Source of the DNA: Sphingomonas sp. HF-S4
GTDB lineage: Bacteria; Pseudomonadota; Alphaproteobacteria; Sphingomonadales; Sphingomonadaceae
NCBI RefSeq assembly: GCF_032911445.1
Contig: NZ_JAWJEJ010000001.1
Coordinates: 372,001-436,000 of the forward strand
Direction of reading: 5' to 3'
Length of the DNA: 64,000 bases
Shown: positions 60,603 to 64,000 of the stretch, piece after piece
Numbering within the stretch: position 1 is the first letter of the stretch
How the letters are laid out: each line of letters opens with the position of its first letter
Made by a program: the position numbers and the translations under genes
The notes under the pieces: generated by a model
Seen by the model: the letters and a program-made list of their open reading frames with translations, nothing else
The model's database searches: none
What the model was told of the DNA's origin: nothing

Positions 60603-62525
60603 ATGAAGACGCTGCTCGTACTGCTCGCCGGAACCGCCCTCGTCACCGCCAGCGCCGCCACTGCCCAGCAGGCGCAGCCGTTCAACGACATCCCGGCCAA
60701 GTTCACCCCGCCCGAGCAGCCCGGCGACTTCATCAAGCGCGAAGTGATGATCCCGATGCGGGACGGCGTGAAGCTCTACACCGTCCTCGTCATCCCAAAG
60801 GGCGCGAAGAACGCGCCGATCCTGTTCACCCGCACCCCCTACAACGCCGCCGGCCGCGTCAAGCGCACCGAGAGCACGACGATGCTAAGCGCGCTTCCCG
60901 AGGGCGACGAGGTATTCGTCAAGGATGGCTATATCCGCGTGTTCCAGGACATTCGCGGCAAGTACAAGTCCGAGGGCGATTACGTCATCACCCGCCCGCC
61001 GGTCGGCCCGCTCAACCCCACCAAGGTCGATCACACCACCGACGCCTGGGATTCGATCGACTGGCTGGTCAAGAACACCCCCGAGAGCAACGGCAAGGTC
61101 GGCATGCTCGGCTCGTCCTATGAGGGCTTCACGGTCGTCATGGCACTGCTCAACCCGCATCCCGCGCTCAAGGTGACCGCGCCCGAAAGCCCGATGATCG
61201 ATGGCTGGATGGGCGACGACTGGTTCCATCACGGTGCGTTCCGCCTCGCAAATATCGGCTGGATCGGCAGCCAGACCGGCTACAAGGGGGAGGGCAAGGC
61301 GCCCAACCGCCCCGATTGGGACGATTACGAAACCTTCCGCCGGGTCGGCTCCGCGGGCGACTGGGCGAAGAAGTTCGGCTACGACCAGTTGCCGGCGTGG
61401 AACAAGATGTCGACCCATGTCGCCTATGACGCGTTCTGGCAGGGCCAGGCGCTAGACAAGCTGCTTGCCGCCAACCCCTCGAACGTCCCCACGTTGTGGG
61501 AGCAGGGCATCTGGGATCACGAGGACATGTACGGCGCGATCCACGCCTTCGAGGAACTCCAGAAGACCAACCAGGCCGACAAGAACTTCCTGCTGATGGG
61601 GCCGTGGCGCCATTCGGGGTTCAACTATAACGGCTCGAAGCTCGGCGTGCTCGAGTTCGAGGGCGATACGGCGCTCCAGGCGCGCCGCGACATCCTGCTG
61701 CCGTTCTTCAACGCCTATCTCAAGGACGGCGCGCCGGCCTTCACGCCGGCCAAGGCGAGCTTCTACAATACCGGTGACAATCGCTGGGAATATCTCAACA
61801 AATGGCCGCTCGCCTGCGAGAGCGGCTGCGGCGAGAAGCTGACGCCGATCTACTTCAAGGCCGGCGAGGGGCTCGGCTTCGACAAGCCCGGTGCGGGTTC
61901 GGACTCCTATGTCTCGGATCCCGCCAAGCCGGTCCCGCATCTGCCGCGCCCGGTCAATTTCCAGGACGGCCGCTGGTCAACCTACCTCGTCACCGACCAG
62001 CGCTTCGTCGACGGCCGCACCGACGTGATGACCTACATGACCGCGCCGCTGACCGCCCCGGTCCGCGTCTCGGGCGCACCGCTCGCCAACCTGTTCGCCA
62101 AGACCACGGGCACCGACGGCGACTTCGTCGTCAAGGTGATCGACGTCTATCCCGACGAGGTCGCGAGCAAGAAGGAGATGGGCGGGTTCCAGCTTCCGAT
62201 CAGCATGGACATCTTCCGCGGCCGCTATCGCAACAGCTTCTCCAAGCCCGAGCCGATCCCGGCGAACAAGGTCCAGCAATACAAGTTCCGCCTGCCGAGC
62301 GTGAACCACGTCTTCCAGCCGGGGCATCGGATCATGGTCCAGGTCCAGTCGAGCCAGTTCCCGGTCTATGATCGCAACCCGCAGAAATATGTCGACAACA
62401 TCTTCTTCGCCAAGCCGTCCGACTATCAGAAGGCGACGATCACGCTGATGTATGGCGGGGCGCAATCGAGCAGCGTGCTGCTGCCGGTGGTGCCGCTCGA
62501 TCAAAGCGCGGCGATGGCGAAATAG
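60603..62525 (+). CDS. Exported CocE/NonD family hydrolase (X-Pro dipeptidyl-peptidase-like)
   Basis: This 640-residue protein has a signal peptide (LVLLAGTALVTASAATAQQ). The S15/CocE alpha/beta-hydrolase domain has PMRDGVKLYTVLVIPKGAKN and nucleophile Ser 172 in GSSYEGF. A C-terminal jelly-roll domain starts at about 440. These enzymes hydrolyse esters or amides such as glutaryl-7-ACA, cocaine-type esters or X-Pro peptides; the natural substrate is unknown. ATG 60603 is used rather than an upstream start to give the normal signal peptide. Confidence 0.85.
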   Translation: MKTLLVLLAGTALVTASAATAQQAQPFNDIPAKFTPPEQPGDFIKREVMIPMRDGVKLYTVLVIPKGAKNAPILFTRTPYNAAGRVKRTESTTMLSALPEGDEVFVKDGYIRVFQDIRGKYKSEGDYVITRPPVGPLNPTKVDHTTDAWDSIDWLVKNTPESNGKVGMLGSSYEGFTVVMALLNPHPALKVTAPESPMIDGWMGDDWFHHGAFRLANIGWIGSQTGYKGEGKAPNRPDWDDYETFRRVGSAGDWAKKFGYDQLPAWNKMSTHVAYDAFWQGQALDKLLAANPSNVPTLWEQGIWDHEDMYGAIHAFEELQKTNQADKNFLLMGPWRHSGFNYNGSKLGVLEFEGDTALQARRDILLPFFNAYLKDGAPAFTPAKASFYNTGDNRWEYLNKWPLACESGCGEKLTPIYFKAGEGLGFDKPGAGSDSYVSDPAKPVPHLPRPVNFQDGRWSTYLVTDQRFVDGRTDVMTYMTAPLTAPVRVSGAPLANLFAKTTGTDGDFVVKVIDVYPDEVASKKEMGGFQLPISMDIFRGRYRNSFSKPEPIPANKVQQYKFRLPSVNHVFQPGHRIMVQVQSSQFPVYDRNPQKYVDNIFFAKPSDYQKATITLMYGGAQSSSVLLPVVPLDQSAAMAK

Positions 62526-62533
62526 TCCTGAAC

Positions 62534-62563
62534 CCTCACCCCTGCGTGCGCGGGGGTGAGGGC
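62534..62563. terminator. Hairpin between convergent genes
   Basis: CCCTCACCCC (62534-62543) pairs with GGGGTGAGGG (62554-62563). It lies between the CocE-type hydrolase stop and the converging 62579-63268 gene. There is no T-run. Confidence 0.5.
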
Positions 62564-62578
62564 CTGCGAGCAGGCGCG

Positions 62579-63268
62579 CTACTTCCCCAATCCCGAAAAC
62601 ATCGAAGCCTTGCCCGGCACCAGCGTCACGCAGAACACGCTCTGAGTCGCCGGATCGACGCAGTCGGTCGCGGCTTTCTTTCCCTTGAAGCCGCAGAACG
62701 CGACCTCCTCGGTCACGTCGGGGAGTTCGATCGAAACGATCGCATTGCTGCCCGGTGCCAGCGGCTTCACCGCCGCGGTATACACATTGATCGCCAGCGC
62801 CATCTTCTCGAAAGCGTCGTCGATCACGCTTTTGAGGATCTCGTCCTGCGTCTTGCCGCCGACTGCATTGTTGAGAAGCTTGTCCTTGTCGACATCGGCG
62901 CCCCACAGCACCTTGCCCAGCAACGTTGCTTCCTCGGATGTGACGGTACCCTTGTTCTCGATGTTGACGATCAGCATCCGCTCGCCGGAAAGATAGGATG
63001 CCCCGACGATCCGTAGATTGGGCGAGGGCAGGGCGTTGATCGATATTGAGAGGTTCACCGGCCGTCCGTCGGGCAGCGCCTTGGTGATTCGCAGGGGCAC
63101 CCCTGGGCGCACCGCCTGACCTCGCGCGACTTCGGACGCCGCTGCGGCGCGTAGCGGCATCGCCTTGATCGTGCCGCGTACGGCACCACGCTGTGCCGCC
63201 GCTGGCCCTGTGGTTGCGAGCATCGCCGCGACGATGGCCAGTCCAGCCAGCGGATAATCGATACGCAT
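62579..63268 (-). CDS. Secreted protein of unknown function
   Basis: This 229-residue protein has a signal peptide (LAGLAIVAAMLATTGPAAAQ) and a mixed alpha/beta body with two close Cys pairs (FCGFKGKKAATDC; SVFCVT) that could form disulfides in the periplasm. No family is recognised. It stands alone on the minus strand. Confidence 0.55.
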   Translation of the reverse strand: MRIDYPLAGLAIVAAMLATTGPAAAQRGAVRGTIKAMPLRAAAASEVARGQAVRPGVPLRITKALPDGRPVNLSISINALPSPNLRIVGASYLSGERMLIVNIENKGTVTSEEATLLGKVLWGADVDKDKLLNNAVGGKTQDEILKSVIDDAFEKMALAINVYTAAVKPLAPGSNAIVSIELPDVTEEVAFCGFKGKKAATDCVDPATQSVFCVTLVPGKASMFSGLGK

Positions 63269-63388
63269 CTATTCCTCCCTCCAGGCGACGTGCCTGCCGA
63301 AAGCCAGACGGATGCGCTTTCCGGATCCGGACATTGGCTTTTCCGACCAGGAGTGTGCTACGCAAATAATACACAACGGGAGTCGGCG

Positions 63389-63862
63389 ATGAAGTACTGG
63401 ATTTCGGCATTTGCCTTGTTGGGCCTGCCCGCCGCTGCCGCCGCGCAGTCGGTCTCTGCCGACGAAGCTGCCGTCCGCGCCGCCGACGCCAGATTCTGGT
63501 CCGCTTTCAATGCCTGCGACGCCAAGGCGATGGATCGGCTCTTCACTGACGATATCGAGTTCTACCATGACCGCACGGGTCTCACCGCCGGTCGCACGGC
63601 GGTGGTCGCCTCGCTGGTCAGCGGCCCCTGCGGCACGCCGGGCCTCCATCTACGCCGCGAAGGCGTCGCCGGCACGCTGCGCTACGATCCGGTGCCGCGT
63701 ACCGGCGCAATCCTCACCGGCGAGCACCGTTTCTACGCGAAACAGGGCGCTGCTCCCGAAGAACTCGATGGACAGGCCAGCTTTGCAAACGTCTGGGTGC
63801 GCCAAGGCGATGCGTGGAAAATGCGCCGCGTGCTCAGCTATGCGCACGGCCCGGCGCGGTGA
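63389..63862 (+). CDS. Secreted SnoaL/DUF4440-like protein
   Basis: This 157-residue protein has a signal peptide (WISAFALLGLPAAAAAQ) and an NTF2-like fold of the DUF4440/SnoaL kind (AVRAADARFWSAFNACDAKA, MDRLFTDDIEFYHDRTGLTA, then ANVWVRQGDAWKMRRVLSYA). Such proteins bind small ligands or act as simple enzymes; no function can be set. Start ATG 63389 is within a longer frame. Confidence 0.72.
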   Translation: MKYWISAFALLGLPAAAAAQSVSADEAAVRAADARFWSAFNACDAKAMDRLFTDDIEFYHDRTGLTAGRTAVVASLVSGPCGTPGLHLRREGVAGTLRYDPVPRTGAILTGEHRFYAKQGAAPEELDGQASFANVWVRQGDAWKMRRVLSYAHGPAR

Positions 63863-63942
63863 GCTCCGCGGAGTACTTCCCCGCCTATCGGCGTGATGCT
63901 ACGCCAACACACATCCCGATTCTCCTGATGGAGTTCCTTCGC

Positions 63943-64000
63943 ATGCAGAAATGGAGCCTCGCGCTCGCGCTGGCCGCTACCAGCCTGTCGGCCCCGGCAA
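63943..64000 (+). CDS. Start of a secreted protein (partial)
   Basis: Only the first 19 codons are present, encoding a Sec-type signal peptide (MQKWSLALALAATSLSAPA). GGAG lies 9 nt before the ATG. The gene runs off the window, and an in-frame ATG at 63928 is a possible alternative start. Confidence 0.6.
   Translation, partial: MQKWSLALALAATSLSAPA

Noticed and set aside
1..64000. CRISPR array, insertion sequence or prophage
   Set aside because: No regularly spaced repeats, transposase, integrase or phage structural genes were found.

Overview
The window is high-GC, gene-dense DNA from an alphaproteobacterium, most probably a sphingomonad (Sphingomonas or close relative). The signs are FlbT, a TonB-dependent receptor of the type common in sphingomonads and Caulobacter, a two-protein Wzc-type polysaccharide export system with galU and ugd nearby, and a hexuronate/pectin cluster. 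The genus is inferred from gene content and sequence style, not from a marker gene.

Layout. (1) 1-5.2 kb: end of a membrane protein coupled to a secreted protein, thymidylate kinase (tmk), a GGDEF-EAL c-di-GMP protein, a double-HTH regulator behind three helically phased direct repeats, and a membrane protein. (2) 5.3-10.4 kb, minus strand: a flagellar block (flbT, fliI, fliJ, a lytic-transglycosylase-like protein) followed by a sigma-factor-like gene and an unknown gene. (3) 10.6-13.7 kb: two coupled GH43-type glycosidases, a membrane protein and tRNA-Leu(CAA). (4) 13.8-34.9 kb: an exopolysaccharide locus. A priming polyprenyl glycosylphosphotransferase lies between two related small membrane proteins. 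It is followed by a 14-gene, nearly gap-free operon: outer-membrane barrel, Wza-like exporter, ExeA-like ATPase, Wzc-like co-polymerase, P-loop-deficient kinase-like protein, WecG/TagA transferase, flippase, polymerase, four GT2 enzymes, GH10 hydrolase and acyltransferase. A GH16 lipoprotein and the precursor genes ugd and galU lie on the opposite strand. (5) 35.1-40.4 kb: a TonB-dependent receptor, then a chromate operon (chrA and a rhodanese/ChrB fusion) with a candidate structured leader. (6) 40.4-59.0 kb: a pectin/uronate utilisation region with LacI-family regulator, GH28 polygalacturonase, pectate lyase, esterases, uxaA, a hydratase-fold enzyme, a DUF885 protein, an MFS hexuronate-type transporter, uxaC, kduI, kduD and kdgK. 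(7) 59-64 kb: a Pro/Ala-rich membrane protein, a CocE/NonD hydrolase, two small secreted proteins and the start of one more secreted protein.

How it works together. GalU and Ugd make UDP-glucose and UDP-glucuronate. The priming transferase and GT2 enzymes build a lipid-linked repeat, which the flippase, polymerase, co-polymerase, exporter and barrel process and secrete; GH10 and GH16 enzymes could trim the product. In the pectin region, extracellular enzymes release galacturonate and unsaturated uronates. The MFS protein is the likely importer, UxaC/UxaA and KduI/KduD feed 2-keto-3-deoxygluconate, and KdgK phosphorylates it. Tagaturonate reductase (UxaB) and KDPG aldolase are not in the window.

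The signals most worth following are the intact ATPase beside a kinase-like protein that has lost its P-loop, the paired small membrane proteins around the priming transferase, a palindrome shared by three exopolysaccharide promoters, a compact three-way-junction leader before the chromate operon, and a LacI-type operator repeated across the pectin region. No insertion sequence, prophage or CRISPR array was seen.
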